Part shown: positions 11,479 through 24,079 of the stretch, one piece after another | Layout: each line of letters begins with the position of its first letter | Numbering within the stretch: the first letter of the stretch is position 1 | NCBI RefSeq assembly: GCF_024868665.1 | Contig: NC_079901.1 | Span: 5,577,272-5,641,271, forward strand | DNA: 64,000 nucleotides | From: Triplophysa rosa | Lineage: Eukaryota > Chordata > Actinopteri > Cypriniformes > Nemacheilidae | Direction: 5' to 3' | Program-made: the position numbers and the translations under genes | The notes under the pieces: model-generated | Database searches by the model: none | Told to the model about the DNA's origin: nothing | Seen by the model: the letters and a program-made list of their open reading frames with translations, nothing else

Positions 11479-13525
11479 CTGTAAAACAAGCCCATTCTCA
11501 TGAATGAAATGTGTATAAATAACACACGCTGTTGCAATATCGTGTAACTGTGCAAAACAACGGGTGTCAAATTTCCCGTTTCTCAAATTAAAATAACGAG
11601 AAATACATAATGCATCCCCTAAATGGCCTAAAATTAATCCTCAATTATAATGATATAATGATTAATCTTACAAATCAGAAACAGTTCAGCATTAAAATCC
11701 GAACAATAGGTAGCCTATTCAATATTCATGAATAATTATTATTTTCTGTTCTTTTTTCCAGAGCGCATCATAAATAAAGAACATTTTCTGCGCTACAGGT
11801 TTTGCTTCTTGTTCTGGTGGTGTTAAAGTCTAAAGAGTTTTCTATTGATTTGTTCAACACAACGCGCTTTTCTGCTTTAGTTTTTATTTATATAATAGGC
11901 TACAGATCAAAACCAAACAGACATGGAGATAGAAATAACATAGAAAACGACATCAATGGATTTATATGCTACGGTTGTTAGAAATCATGCTTGAGGTCTC
12001 ATAGTAAAACAAAACCTTTTTTTGTAATTTTTCATTTTAATAACGTTCCAAGTCCATTATCTTATTTACACTAAATCCAGAAATGCATGCATGGCTACGT
12101 TGCTGCCCAGGACAAGCAAAAGTGAGCGCGATAAAACCATAATAATTCAAATTGTGTGTCCTCATAAACTACATTTACATAAACGACTATTGGAATAGTT
12201 TCATGAGTTTAAATCTTCGAAAATAATATGAAAAAATCTGCCAATCCCTATAGCCTAGTAATTATGTTCAAGATTGCAGAAGCCCGCGCATCAGTGTGCT
12301 CTTTCTTAAGTTACACTGATTTTTCTCCTGTGTTTTTTTCCTGTAAAGCGGCATTGAAACACTTGGAACATTACAAAAAAAAGCACTATATAGACTTTAA
12401 TTGAACAAGTTAAAAACCTCCAATAGTAGCAGTTTTTCCTTTACATATTTTAATGTGGGTCTACAATACTGTAACCCATTGAAATTGGTTGAGAAATGTA
12501 TTATGCTTCATACAAAATATAAAAAACGCAGCTTCCTCGTTTACTGGTTTTCTGAAATTTTTTGTGTTTTTAACATGATTTAAATCTGCATGTACTGTTC
12601 GTTGTGATTCGGATATGCATAATACTGCACAAAAATGTGTTATGTGTAATGTTAAAATGCAAATGAGAACTCTCTCGGGATCCCTAGTGTTCGGGACTCT
12701 CGGCTGCAGCCCATGTTGCCCATTGGGTTGACCGCATAATACATATAATTTTACAAATGCACATATTCTTGAAAAACGCGTTGGCAGTTGTTAAGAAAAT
12801 TTTGCAAAGCCATGCTTTCGATGTTCTGTCTATACCGCTTGTATTTTTAAATTCCCCCTTCTCCCCTGTCGTAAAAGCACGTATACGCTGACGTATTCGG
12901 AACTAGGACCGTATGCAATGCCACGCATGAGGGAACATCACGTTTATATGTATAATTCATGAAAGACACGTGGTTACGCTAATGATGACGTCACGACTAT
13001 ATGTTTAATCAATTTTATGCAAATCTTTCCGTTTTGTGACTTTCCATTGGCTAAAACCAATACGTCTGTAGACGAAATTATGTATTTAGGCGCAAAAACG
13101 CGTCCACGCGTTATATCGTCTGTACACGTTACGTCTAAAGACATTTTTGATAAAACGGCCTTCCATAGTTTCATATGGCCTTCCATAGTTTCACACGTTT
13201 TGGCCCTCTCGGCCTTCCATATGCAATTCCAAAGAAGGGAAAAAGAACGCTTTCCCCTACGCCGACTCCGCCCCAGGCTGCGCCGCCAGCTATGACTGCG
13301 CCTCCAGCTTGCTCATGACGTCATTACACTGAAGCTACCGCGCCGCCATGTTGGTATGCCCAAACGTTCTATTAAATTAATAGGGAGTTATCACATAATA
13401 TTAGTGATTAAACAGTAACTTACCAGTCTCCGTTTTTATATCCAAAGTCTCACAATACATTCTTACAACACAAGTGTCTTAAGCATGTAAATGGTTAATT
13501 ATTTAAAGTCGGGAATGTTCACGCA
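11479..13525. other. Gene-free spacer
   Basis: No recognisable gene. At 13150-13220 the phrase GGCCTTCCATAGTTTCA is present twice in tandem, and ACGTCTAAAGACATTTTTGA just before it matches the repeat near 2210. The part from 12880 to 13340 is less AT-rich but shows no exon signature. Confidence 0.5.
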
Positions 13526-13643
13526 TTATTCAGTGGTGTAGTCTAGTTTTTTGTAGTGAGTATGCTCTGATCCCCCCCAGCCGCCTTCACCCGTCCAAGA
13601 GCGACAACCTATGAGCACCACCACACTTAAGAATGCATAGAGT

Positions 13644-14343
13644 ATGCCTCTATATCAAGAGCATTCTGAAAGATTCATTGCGAGCAAGATTTCAATGGCC
13701 AATGACAGCTGGTGTGACTTGCTGTGTTTTCTGAAGTCCACAGTCAACGCAACCATCTACCAGGAAATTTTAGAGCACTTCATGCTTCCGTCTGCTGACA
13801 AGCTTTATGGAGATGCTGATTTCAGTCTTTCACACTGCCAACGGTACCAAAAGCTGGTTCAATGGCCAGCAAACCCGCCTGACCTGAGCCCCATAGTTGT
13901 CAAGAGGAAGATGAGAGACACCAGACCCAACAATGCAGATGACCTGAAGGCCGCTATCAAAGCAACCTGGGCTTCCATTACACCTGAGCAGTGCCACAGG
14001 CTGATTGCCTCCATGCCACGCCGCATTGATGCAGTAATTCATGCAAAAGGAGGCCCAACCAAATATTGAGTGCATAGAAACGAACATACTTTTCAGAAGC
14101 CTGACATTTCTGTTTAAAATTTCCATTTTTTAAATTGATCTTATGTAATAAGATCAAATTTCCTGAGACACTGAATTTTGCGTTTTCGTTATCTGTAAGC
14201 CATAATCAGCAAAATTTCAAGAAATAAAGGCTTGAAATATTTCACTCGATGTGTAATGAATCTATTTAATATATGGGTTTCACTTTCTGAAATGAGTGAC
14301 AAAAATATTGACCTTTTTCACGACATTCTAATTTTTTTAGCTG
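13644..14343 (+). pseudogene. Tc1-like transposase remnant with its 3' end
   Basis: The open frame 13644-14069 carries the C-terminal half of a Tc1/mariner transposase: STVNATIYQEILEHFMLPSA, GDADF, WPANPPDLSPI, VKRKMRDTRPNNADDLKAAI, SITPEQCHRLIASMPRRIDA and the terminal KGGPTKY. Two catalytic stretches are gone. The FQQD-type segment is replaced by unrelated residues after GDADF. The NPIENLWG segment has lost ENLWG, so the second Asp and the final Glu of the DDE triad are missing. The usual Tc1 3' sequence follows (AATAAAGGCTTGAAATAT at about 14222). The N-terminal DNA-binding part is absent. It cannot encode an active enzyme. Confidence 0.88.
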
Positions 14344-14743
14344 TATTGTTTGCTGCGCTGCGTGTCCGCAGAACTTTTACATGCTCGACTGTTGTGTGTG
14401 ATCTGTGCTATGGTCAGCAGGTGGCGCTGTCTGGCTACTTGTGAGGATCACTGCATCACTGTACTGCATTAGTATCAGCAAATCAACAAACAGCACATTA
14501 GGGAATGCATTCACTGACTTGAGATTACATTTCGTTGCTTTATAAAATACTCGCTCTATTCAGACGAATGAAACATAATGCATATTATACGCATTTGTAT
14601 TAGAAATACAGGCATTCACCTGTTGCTGAATGTAATACCAGTACAGACCACACGATGGCGAAATCGCCTCCTCCAGCTTACAAGTGACCGTAAATAAATG
14701 ATCGTCCTGTGAGAGAAGTTGGTAGAAAGAGCAAGCATCTCGC

Positions 14744-14825
14744 TTTGGACTATTCAAACCCCCCGTTCATCGTTTTCCTGGTGTCGGTCCAGCTCTAGAC
14801 ACAAGGATTTTGTGATCGGAAAACG
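14744..14825 (+). other. Possible noncoding first exon (weak)
   Basis: The sequence from about 14744 runs into GGAAAACG followed by a strong donor GTGAGTGACC at 14826. No TATA box is evident. It lies 19 kb upstream of the first veph1 coding exon on the same strand, so it could be a 5' untranslated exon of veph1, but nothing in the sequence proves this. Confidence 0.2.
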
Positions 14826-15805
14826 GTGAGTGACCTTGAGGGTTTTGAGAGCATGCTTTTTTTGCTCACATGATGCTGAATGTGTTTGGGTCGTATCAGC
14901 TTGCCCCAGCAGAAGTTGGCCGGGGGTGCGCGAGAACAAGCCCGTATGTTCTTGCAGCAAAGCTTACATTTGGTTAAATGTCATTTGTTAGTGTTGAATG
15001 TAAATCAAGCATGCTCAACGAGGCAACCATGCATACTTAGAAATGCAAGTGCTGTTTATTTCTCTGCGACTGTTAACACGACATTCCTTCTCCAGTCTTT
15101 GGATAAGCGTTTGTGCCATGTGTTGTTTGTGGGTCTGCCTTCAGTTAAATGCTTTAGATTCACTGACTCATTATGCTCACTGTAAAGACTTTATTATGAC
15201 TTTAAATGCGCGCTACACAAGTAATCTTATATGCAAAATCAATACTGTTAAATTCAAATTGTTTTGCAATATAAAGTCTAACTAATGAGGATAACATGGC
15301 GTTGAACGCTGAAATACACCGTGTTAATGTTTAGATTAGCTGTGATGTGTAACATCATTCATGAGGACATAAGAATGTAGTAGCCTAGTGCACGTTGCGA
15401 GGTTTCCGCGCGCATTCAACCGAGCGTAACCGAGGCAACAGAGACCTGACAGCGCGCTCGAGGAACTTGTATGATCGTGGTTTTATCGATAGAACTGTTG
15501 AAAACCTGTATGCCGCTGCTTTATTTATTTTTGTTTTCATTATTATTATAGTGTATGGCTGTTATATGGTAAGAAATCACGCATTGACATTGGTAGACCA
15601 TACATGTACACACCACCGGTCTCTCTGATGTAGTGATCGGAGCTTATTTGAATATATAAAGCATAAAATGAATAATAAAACATTTCATATTTGTACCTAC
15701 AGTAGATTAAATGTCTGGTTAGGGAAAATGTAATTGATTATAATGCTAAAAAATACTTTTCTAAAAAAAATTGAGTTTACGAACTATCACTTTCAGTTTA
15801 ATCTG

Positions 15806-16115
15806 AAAGTGATAGTTCACCCAAAAATGAAAATTCTGTCATCATTTACTCACCTTCTTGTAATTTCAAACATTTATGACTTTCTTTCGCAGAGCACAGA
15901 AGAAGATGTTTTGAAGAATGTTGGTCACCGAACACCACTGGCCCCCATTTACTTGTATTGTATGGACAGTCACAAAACCAGTGCAAGTGAATGGGGGCCA
16001 TTCTTCAAAATATCTTCTTTTGTGTTCTGCTGAAGAAAGAAAGCCATGCAGGTTTGGAATGACATGCGGGTGAGGAAAGATGACAGAATTTTCATTTTTG
16101 GGTGAAGTGTATTCT
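15806..16115. mobile_element. TTAA-family MITE (copy 2)
   Basis: The left end AAGTGATAGTTCACCC with AATGAAAATTCTGTCATCAT mirrors the right end GATGACAGAATTTTCATTTT then TGGGTGAAGTGTATTCTT. It has the family interior (GAAGAAGAT..., CAAGTGAATGGGGGCC, TCTTTTGTGTTCTGCTGAAG). The right terminus is mutated. Confidence 0.8.
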
Positions 16116-17205
16116 TAAAGGAATGGAATGAATGCTATACAGTACATTCCCGTTCGAAAGCTGAACATTTTCTATGTAGCGCATGGTGAGCGTCGCATGA
16201 ATGTGTTCAGAGGAATGACAGATGCCACTGCAAAGACAAGTGCATGTATGTGTGTATCTGCATTACAGCTGCAGCGTGTGAGCGTGTATGAATCTGACCC
16301 AGCAGCTGCAGTACTATACACCATAAATAATGCAACATATAACTGCAAACAGCTGCCAGCGATTCATGCAAATTTTTGACTCTTTTTCACATATTTAGTA
16401 AATGGTTTACTTTCTTGCTGGTTCTCATTCAGCGCATGCCATTCTGCAGCATGCATAATGAGATAATAACACAATTCTCTTATGCCTGGATGGGTGACCC
16501 ACTTTACAATAAAAATGAAGTTGTAGTGAAAGAGTGTCATAATTCAATCTAATTAAAAAAATAAGAAATGAATTAAATTATGATAAAAAAATAAATGAAG
16601 CCTAGTTTTAATACTTTTAACATGGAAACACTCATGAAACACTTCAAATCCTGATCAACCTGAACATAAAAAGTGCTTTGGCCGGTCAAGGTTAGAATTC
16701 TGCTCTAAATATTTGCAGCCTGTGGTATCTGACCTTGAGGGCTATCATTTCAAGGACATTTATCTGGCTGCTCTCATTGTTTTGATTGTGATGCTAAAGG
16801 AATGTGTGAATGGGCAATTTGGTCCCACCCTCTTCTCAGTCACACAAAGCCTCTCTTTGACCGTGAGTCTGGAGGGAAACCCACTCCCACCCTGTCTGGG
16901 ACGGCATACACAATCCGTGTTTTGTGAACCGACCCTGTGTGTGCCAGCTGTGGAGAGAGAGAACAGGTATGCTGTCTATCTTTATATCTGTGCTCATGAA
17001 GATGTTCTTCAGTCTGGTTGTCTTCAGGAGGACGCTTTGATCAACAGGTGCCCATTATAGCAGTGAAGGAGGAACACAAAAGACTCAATGTTAAATTCTG
17101 TCAATGTCTCCTAAAGTAAAGATTTGCTACATTCAGATGCTTATTGCATATGGGGTGGTTGCCTAGGTGTTTCCGTGATTGCTAAGGCTTTTTGCATGTT
17201 TTTAG

Positions 17206-17275
17206 CACGTTGCCATGCCGTTGCTAGGCTGGTTTGGGTGGTTGCTAGGTTGGTTTGGGTGGTTGCTAGGTGTCT
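17206..17275 (+). repeat. GGTTTGGGTGGTTGCTAGG minisatellite
   Basis: Two and a half tandem copies of a unit of about 22 bp centred on GGTTGCTAGG, preceded by related GTTGCTAGG and GTTGCCATGC variants. Noncoding. Confidence 0.8.
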
Positions 17276-17967
17276 GTTTAGTAGTAATAGTCAACCCACA
17301 AGACTTACGCTGCGTGTAAAATTGCATACTGTGACAATACTGAATTTGAATAAAGACCTAACAGAGGTCGAGTTAACCGAAAATTCTCTGTCAGTGACAG
17401 ATTTTTTTCACCAGTGACGGAAAAATCTGAAGGCCGTCTGTCATTTTGATGGATAACAATAAGGGCAATTTGTAATTTCCAGGTTTGTCGAGTTTGTAGC
17501 ATCCAATCATTTACTTTCATCAGAACGTGATTGTGAGCGGCCGTACGTACTACCCCTGCCCTGAACGCGTTTTTGCGAAGGGATGCGTGTTTCCCATTCA
17601 TTACTTATAAATGCCTTGTCTGTTTTGGAAAACGTGTCTGTCATTGTTACTGACATAAACATTTGTCTGTAATTACTATTTTATGTCTGACAACAGAAAC
17701 ATTAAAGAGTAAGTAGCATGAGATCATGAAAATGACATTTCATGCAGTCTGTTATGTTGCCGTGTTTGAAAGTAAGCTGTCTGCCAAGTTGTAAGTCCGA
17801 AGGTGAATAAATAACAAAGTTATTGGCTTGTAAAAATGGGAGTCGACTCTGAATCACGCAAACGAGACGTGAACTAGTCCGAGTCACTAACCACCGCCTA
17901 TGTACGTCACTAGACATAGTCCCCGCCTACGTTTTGCTCTCCTCCCCGAAAACACTGTCGCTCGTTC

Positions 17968-18240
17968 GTGATGCATGTGCTGTCTAGAACCTGTTTTCTA
18001 CGTTGTGAAACCAAGTCCGTCTTATTTAAACTACCAAAGGAAGAACTTCTGGGGAAACAATGGTTACAATTCATTTTTCAAATAACACCAAAGGAGTATA
18101 ACCCCAGGGTTTTACTGTGCGCGCGTCATTTCACCGAAGATTGCTTCAATAATCTTGGCGCGTTCACTGCAGGATATGTTAAATGACTATCCTTGAAAGA
18201 GGGGGCAATACCAACCTTATTTGGACCTGTTAGCTCCACC
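17968..18240 (+). pseudogene. THAP-domain fragment with an in-frame stop
   Basis: The frame from the ATG at 17968 gives a THAP-like zinc-finger piece: Cys-x3-Cys (TCFLRC), LFKLPKEE, KQWLQFI, then LLCARHFTEDCF and GAFTAGYVK. It hits TGA at 18184-18186. Beyond the stop the same frame continues LSLKEGAIPTLFGP, the usual THAP C-terminal continuation. The stop stands where an Arg codon is expected (YVKRLSLKEGA pattern), consistent with a CGA-to-TGA CpG mutation. No downstream exon is visible. It is probably a transposon-derived THAP remnant rather than a host THAP gene. Confidence 0.7.
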
Positions 18241-18726
18241 AAATCACAACCTCTAAGTGTGACTATTGATTTTTGTCTGAACTTCAAGAAATATTTGTGT
18301 ACCTTATGTCTGTGTTTAGCTAATGCATATAACGCTACCGTTATTTCTGGGGTATTACAGTTTGTTTATATATCTTTGAACTCGGCTAATTTAAGTGTTC
18401 AATCTATTATCGTCTATCTATTATCTACTATCGTCTTCGGATGTTTCTTCGTCAGACTCGGGCTCAAACTGGTAAGGTCAAATCCCCGCCATCTCTATCT
18501 ATACACTGTATATAATATCCAACCACCTGTAAACCGTAATCCAGTAATGATGTCAGGCGTTCCATTTGCGACACATGATGAACGCTGTAACAAGTGCAAG
18601 GAATGGGAAGAAGGAGGCGGGAACTGGCGAACGTTAAACAACTTTTAATAAAAAATAAACAAAATGAAAGTAAATTGCCGGCAGCTCCCGCACGGTCGAC
18701 TGCCGGCCACACAAACATAATAAAAC

Positions 18727-19691
18727 TAGTGCTGTCAATCGATTAAAAAAATTAATCAGATTAATCACACATTTTCTGTGATTAATCACGATTAATCACA
18801 CATAACAATAATATTTTAAAATATACTTTTACATTTTAATAATTTCACATTTAATCTTCAAATTGATGTAGAAACAACATATTTCTTTAACAGCGTCATT
18901 TTATGAATGAAAGAAAACATTTTGATATTAGTACTGTAATTGATGTCTCTATTAAATTGATTATTTTAACATTAATTATAGCCATTCAACAATATAATTG
19001 AGAGCTATCATGAAATATACAGACATTGAAGGAAGTTCTCAAACACTTTACAGTCTTTAATGCTAAATTATAAATTAAATGCAGAAGAATTCTCATTAAA
19101 GCTGCAAAATCACATTGATTTCTTCTTTTATTTTGTTCTTTGATTAACGTTAGTGACAGGAGTCACAGCAGCACGTTTAAGAACGTGGCCCCTTTAAGAG
19201 CTGTCTCAGTACGCAGATCTGACCGTCACCGCACTCCCATTTTGACAACTCTTTGCATTCATTTAAGATTTTATTTTACACTTTGAAGTCTGTGCTTTAG
19301 AAAATGCTAGACAAAACGGGCTCTCTGACATAATCTTGTATGGTTTTATCCATTCAAGCACGAAAGAGAACTTAACACGGATGCGCTGTCTGAAAGAGAT
19401 TCACCGACGCAGCCTTCATCCCATGACTGTTTACCAGACTGGACCTCGCGTTGCATTTTGCCGCGTCCCACAGTTCTGTCTATCTTCATTGAACGTGTCA
19501 AAGCAACTGTTTAAAATCGCGCTTAAGTGGTTTAAAAGCCTGTATACGAATAAGAGCGTGATTACATAATGTAATGCTAGACAAAGAATGTCAAAACAAA
19601 CGGATGCTGCGTTAATTGCGTTAAATATTTTTCACGCGTTAATTTGAAAAAATTAATTGCATGCGTTAACGCGTTAACGTTGACAGCCCTA
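18727..19691. mobile_element. hAT-type non-autonomous element (965 bp)
   Basis: It begins TAGTGCTGTCAATCGATTAA and ends CGTTGACAGCCCTA. Exact 8-bp target duplications, AATAAAAC, lie at 18719-18726 and 19692-19699. TAG(T/G)GCTGTC termini plus 8-bp duplication are diagnostic of hAT transposition. The ends carry repeated GATTAAT/ATTAATC motifs. No transposase is seen. Confidence 0.93.
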
Positions 19692-19723
19692 AATAAAACA
19701 TAACATAAAATCCAGGCCTGGTC

Positions 19724-20467
19724 TAGGGCTGTCACGATTATGAAATTTGACTGACGATTAATTGTCTAATAAATCATTGCGATTATGACGATTAATTGCC
19801 TGTTTTAGGGCTTTGGCGATTATGGCGATTAATTGTCTGTTTTGGGGGTTTGACGATTATGATGATTAAGTGTCTGTTTTTGAGCTTTGACATTTAATTC
19901 TCATACATTTTTTATTCAGCTTTGAAACGACCATATTGTTCTGAATACAAGACGATATTTTTTTCTTGGAAATACATCGGAAAAAATTGGGTCATCATAT
20001 ATTTATGGTTTAGGCTTTTACCTGTCAATAATACAACCGCCAAATACTTGTAAATTAAGTAAATTGTTCAGGTGTGAATTGAAGCCACCATTAAAATACT
20101 ATCAGTCATAGAAAAGCTTCTAGTCTGTTTTTTTCTCACTTGCAAGACTACAATAAAAGTTTACTTGTGTGTTAATGAAATGTTGGTAGACTGGTTTTCA
20201 CACTGATATTTGCTTAAATAATATTAAATTGTACTGCAGGTAATTTGTATATATATTTTTTGAGTGATTGTGTTGTGGTGGTACATTTTACAAGTATTAC
20301 CATGCTTTAGTAACAATATATACACTAAAATATGCAATATGCAGATGCACTACAGCTCCCCCTAGTGTCTTCTATAGAGATGTGCAATAATTGCGATGAT
20401 CTGAAACCATCGCGATGAGGTCAAACAATCGCGATGAGACGATTATTTAATAATCGTGACAGCCCTA
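19724..20467. mobile_element. hAT-type non-autonomous element (744 bp)
   Basis: Termini TAGGGCTGTCACGATTAT and ATAATCGTGACAGCCCTA are inverted copies. Exact 8-bp duplications, GCCTGGTC, lie at 19716-19723 and 20468-20475. Subterminal GCGATTATGACGATTAATTG-like repeats are present. It lies only 32 bp from the neighbouring hAT element. Confidence 0.94.
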
Positions 20468-20475
20468 GCCTGGTC

Positions 20476-21057
20476 TTCTCTCATCTTACACTCCTGTCGC
20501 TCGTCCTTTTATGCTTCTGATCTCCTCCGTGAGAGATGCCAGACCAATCACCGGTGCAACGCATAGCTGACACTCATTATCACTCGCGTCTTTCCCCGGC
20601 TCACGTCCCGCCTTGCGCGTTACAAACGAGTTTGACCAATCACAGCAGACTACACCATCTGACCTGACACTATGCTAGCGGATAGGAGGGGATTAGACGG
20701 ATGAATCGCAGAACGAATCATTTGAGAGTCAGTCAAGAAGTATTACGACATAATAGTGTTTTTACACCTTCTATGTACATAAACTTGTTGTTGGACACTC
20801 CATAAACCAAAGTAGGACCTTAAAAATCACATGTTACTTACTCTTTAAATATGTAAATGGATTTATTAGGCATTCATTTGTATTAAAAAAACAGTAAGTT
20901 TACAATGCAAGTACGCACGATGATGTCACAATCATGGTAATTAGCACGTAACGTAACCTTGCACCATAGTGACGGGTAATAATAGATTATGACTAAGGCT
21001 GGGTATCGATTCTGATCTTCCGATTCGATTCTTGATTCGAGTCAATGATTATAGATT
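20476..21057. other. Gene-free spacer
   Basis: No exon, terminal repeat or RNA gene recognised. Confidence 0.5.
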
Positions 21058-22285
21058 TAACACAAATCTGTCATGATCGTGGGTGGTGAGACAAGGATAG
21101 AGACCGGAGAGAGTGTATGGCAAGCCATAAGGGCCAAAAATGCCTCTCTCCACATTAAACATGAGGTTCTGTCATGATTATGCCTCCTCATGTCATGTCT
21201 TTCTTGGTCTGGTGGCAGAACTAGGGCTGAACGATTAATCGAAATCGAATTGCAATCGCGATGTGAGACGTTGCGATTTACTAATCGCAAGAGGCTGCGA
21301 TGTGGAAATGATGTGAAATATAGGAAACGCGTCTGTTCCAAGCCCGCTTTGAGTGGCATTCTTGCTAACCAACAGAGTGAGCGCACCTCCGTTATGCCTA
21401 ATAAAAATAAAAAAAACAGAAAGCGGGAGAGAGACAGAGTGTGTTATTATGGCATCTGCAGAGTCAGATCGATCATATTAGGCAAATAAATACTAAAGAA
21501 CCATCCAATTCAGAAGACCGCACACACAGCCTGTGTTATACTCGCTCTCTTCCCCACGTTGCGCGTCTCGCGGACGAGCCGTTTAAACTTGACGCGCACA
21601 CACAGCCTGTTTCGTAATGACGTTTATAGTACTTGAGTCCGGCTCCACACGGGCATCTGGCAATATGGACGAGGCTTGACGCACGCGCGCACCCTGTGTC
21701 AACTCACGCCTAGCTCCGCGTTTCAAACAAATGTAAATTCTATCTAACTGTTTTGCTAATTTCACTTGGATGAAATTAAACATTCAGCACATTTTCTACT
21801 TGTTTTAAAAAATCCCACATACTTAAAAAATAATAAATCAGCCTATGTAACCTATGAACTATTTTAATAATTCACTAACACAATAGAAAATGTTATGGAT
21901 TTAAGGGTTACAATGGGAGTTGTATTTGTTTTAATGGAAACTATAATAGTGTACACTGGTATTTGGATTCTATTGGTGTGATTTAATCTTGAAGCTGGGA
22001 ACCAATTGAACAACAGTAAGCCCTATTTGAATAATGCCCAAAACACACTACAAAAATGAATTTTGTAATGGTTTTAATGGAAACAATTAGAATTTCTGTA
22101 ATTTTTTTTGTTGTTTTCTTTCAGCAGGGTAATTATACCCATACTGTGCTCCACACAACAATATTGATCTGAAGCTTGAATTAGAAAAGTTAAAATCGCA
22201 AATCAAATCGCAATCGCAATGTCTGTCAAAAAAATCGCAATTAGATATTTTCCCCAAATGGCACAGCCCTAGGCAGAACCATGAC
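21058..22285 (-). mobile_element. LTR fragment (minus strand) split by a hAT element
   Basis: 21058-21221 and 22280-22285 together form the 5' part of an LTR related to the one at 63292, here on the minus strand. Shared marks are CTCTCTCCACATTAAACA, TTCTTGGTCTGGTGGCAGAA and a terminal CCATGACA. The hAT insertion at 21222 divides it. The LTR's other half is missing. Confidence 0.7.
21222..22271. mobile_element. hAT-type non-autonomous element (1,050 bp)
   Basis: The left end TAGGGCTGAACGATTAATCG and the right end GGCACAGCCCTA are hAT-like. Exact 8-bp duplications, GGCAGAAC, lie at 21214-21221 and 22272-22279. Subterminal stretches rich in AATCGCAATCGC occur at both ends (about 21240-21300, 22195-22240). 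It is inserted in an LTR fragment. Confidence 0.94.
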
Positions 22286-22591
22286 AAAATCCTATAGATA
22301 TTTCTAATAAATATCAGATTACAATGGTGAATTAAAAAATGAAATGAAGAGCCACAAACCTGTATATTAAACTTTAAACACACTTGGGTATATTGAAACA
22401 GAACAGTCGCATACATTGATCAAAGAGGATCAGATTATTTTACATTTAAGATACAGTATAACAAACAAAATTTCACAAAATTAACTGTAAAGAGAGGCTG
22501 CAATCATATGAACCGCTGCCTTTTATGTGAAGGTGATATTAAATTTGATGACACACCCGCATCCGCCATGTTGATTAAGCAATAAATGAAC

Positions 22592-22655
22592 GTTATGCTC
22601 CCTGTTAAAAAAAGGTTATGCTCCCTGTTAAAAAAAAAAGTTATTCTCCCTGTTG
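22592..22655 (+). repeat. GTTATGCTCCCTGTTAAAAAA tandem repeat
   Basis: Three head-to-tail copies of a unit of about 22-25 bp, the last with TTATTCTCCC. Confidence 0.85.
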
Positions 22656-22844
22656 TAACATCTACCCATTGCAAAAAGAAAAGTGACATCTAGTGGATAG
22701 TAGTAGCAATAACATTCACGTTAATGATGTTTAGTGCTTGCAGAAATATGAAAGACACAAAAATCGATTTCATTTTTCGATAATGACTGATAATGAAAAA
22801 GTCCAGCGCAACCTCTGGTACCTACCTATCGACCATTAAAACAG

Positions 22845-23215
22845 CACATTCTATATAGTATGAGTGGGAGTAGTATGAATACATTTCGGACTGCATCTGC
22901 CATGTTTTATTGTCATGTGACCCATATGCTCTTTGACCTATGACGTATTAACAACAACCATATGTAAGCATTGGCAAAAACATAAATTTAGCCACAAGAA
23001 ATTATATTATCAGTCTTTACATTTGAAACACTCACATCCGCCTTAAAGTTTTCTGCGATTTTTTTATTTGATTTACTTTTGAATTTGACCATTGCTCAGC
23101 TCCCATGGCATCATGGGATAGAGTTGTGTCGATCCAGTGTGTCAATCAGTAGACCGTCCGGGTTTCTCGCCTACTGTTTTTTTGCATACTGAAGTTTCGG
23201 ACATACTATTCATGA
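22845..23215. mobile_element. Probable MITE
   Basis: The left end (ATATAGTATGAGTGGGAG, then ATGAATACATTTCGGAC) is roughly inverted at the right end (TTTTTGCATACTGAAG, TTTCGGACATACTATTCAT). A related right part (CTCATGGGATAG ... TTTTTTTGCATACT) recurs at about 32725-32825. The target duplication is not clear. Confidence 0.5.
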
Positions 23216-24079
23216 CTGATTTTGCCTTTTGGACGCAGGGACTGATATTCCGGTCTCAAGATATGACTCAGGGTCCCTTTTCTGCAATAAAGCTTTTGCT
23301 GCAACACTCTGACTTCATCATCTGTTAACCAATAAGAATTAAAGGAGGCGGGGCCACTAGTGCCTGATTCAGTTGATTTATTGCTGCTTGATTTAAGAGT
23401 ACTCAGCTTTTTTAACCCACACTAATCATTTTATACATTTTCATCTGTTCAACATATTTAAGTATATATTGGAGTGTAACAATACACCCAGATCACGATT
23501 CAAAACGCAATATGGGATTCACAAGCAAAATGTAAGTTATTGAGTTTTGATATATGAGTTTTTCCCATGAACAGTTTTCGACAATATAACGATCAAATGT
23601 CAAATAAAATCGGATCATTCAGCCTGCTGATCTATTAGTCTATCAGCACCACAAATATAGTATTTGAGATAGAGGTTGACACATTAGACTGCTATGATGC
23701 AATTCTTTGGCCCTCTTCAGAGAGTCCAGTTACAAATGGCTTATAGTTAACTCTGCACAATAAACTACCAAACTAAAGTTTTTAACAATGAAAATATGAT
23801 GAACTTTTAAATAATCATATGTCAAGCTGAAGAGCTGTGTGCTTAGATGTTATTTCTGTAGCGCTTGCATCTGTCGTATCTTTAAAGTATGAGTGCATTC
23901 ATGCGTGTCTATGAGAGCGTGTTTTTAAAGACTGCATTCCTGAAATTGTTGAGCCGTAACCTGGAGATTCATTGTAACTGGTGATTGTTTAAGAGTCCAG
24001 TGAACTGCTTTCTGCATGCTAATGCTGTAAAAATAACAAAAAAGAGTTTATGCTTATTATTTTTAATGAAGAATTGTTT
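23216..24079. other. Gene-free spacer
   Basis: No recognised gene, RNA or terminal repeat. Confidence 0.5.

Larger units (their letters stand above)
14350..17965. other. Mostly gene-free spacer
   Basis: Apart from the MITE at 15806-16115, a minisatellite near 17206 and a possible noncoding exon near 14750, I see nothing supported. Open frames here, such as 16713-17060, have no motifs I recognise and no splice context. Confidence 0.5.

Noticed and set aside
13526..13560. CAGTGGTGTAGTC end (also at 63211) as a complete hAT element
   Set aside because: Only one terminus could be seen at each place and no 8-bp duplication was found.
16713..17060. 115-residue open frame
   Set aside because: No recognisable domain, unusual composition, no flanking splice sites or promoter; consistent with chance.
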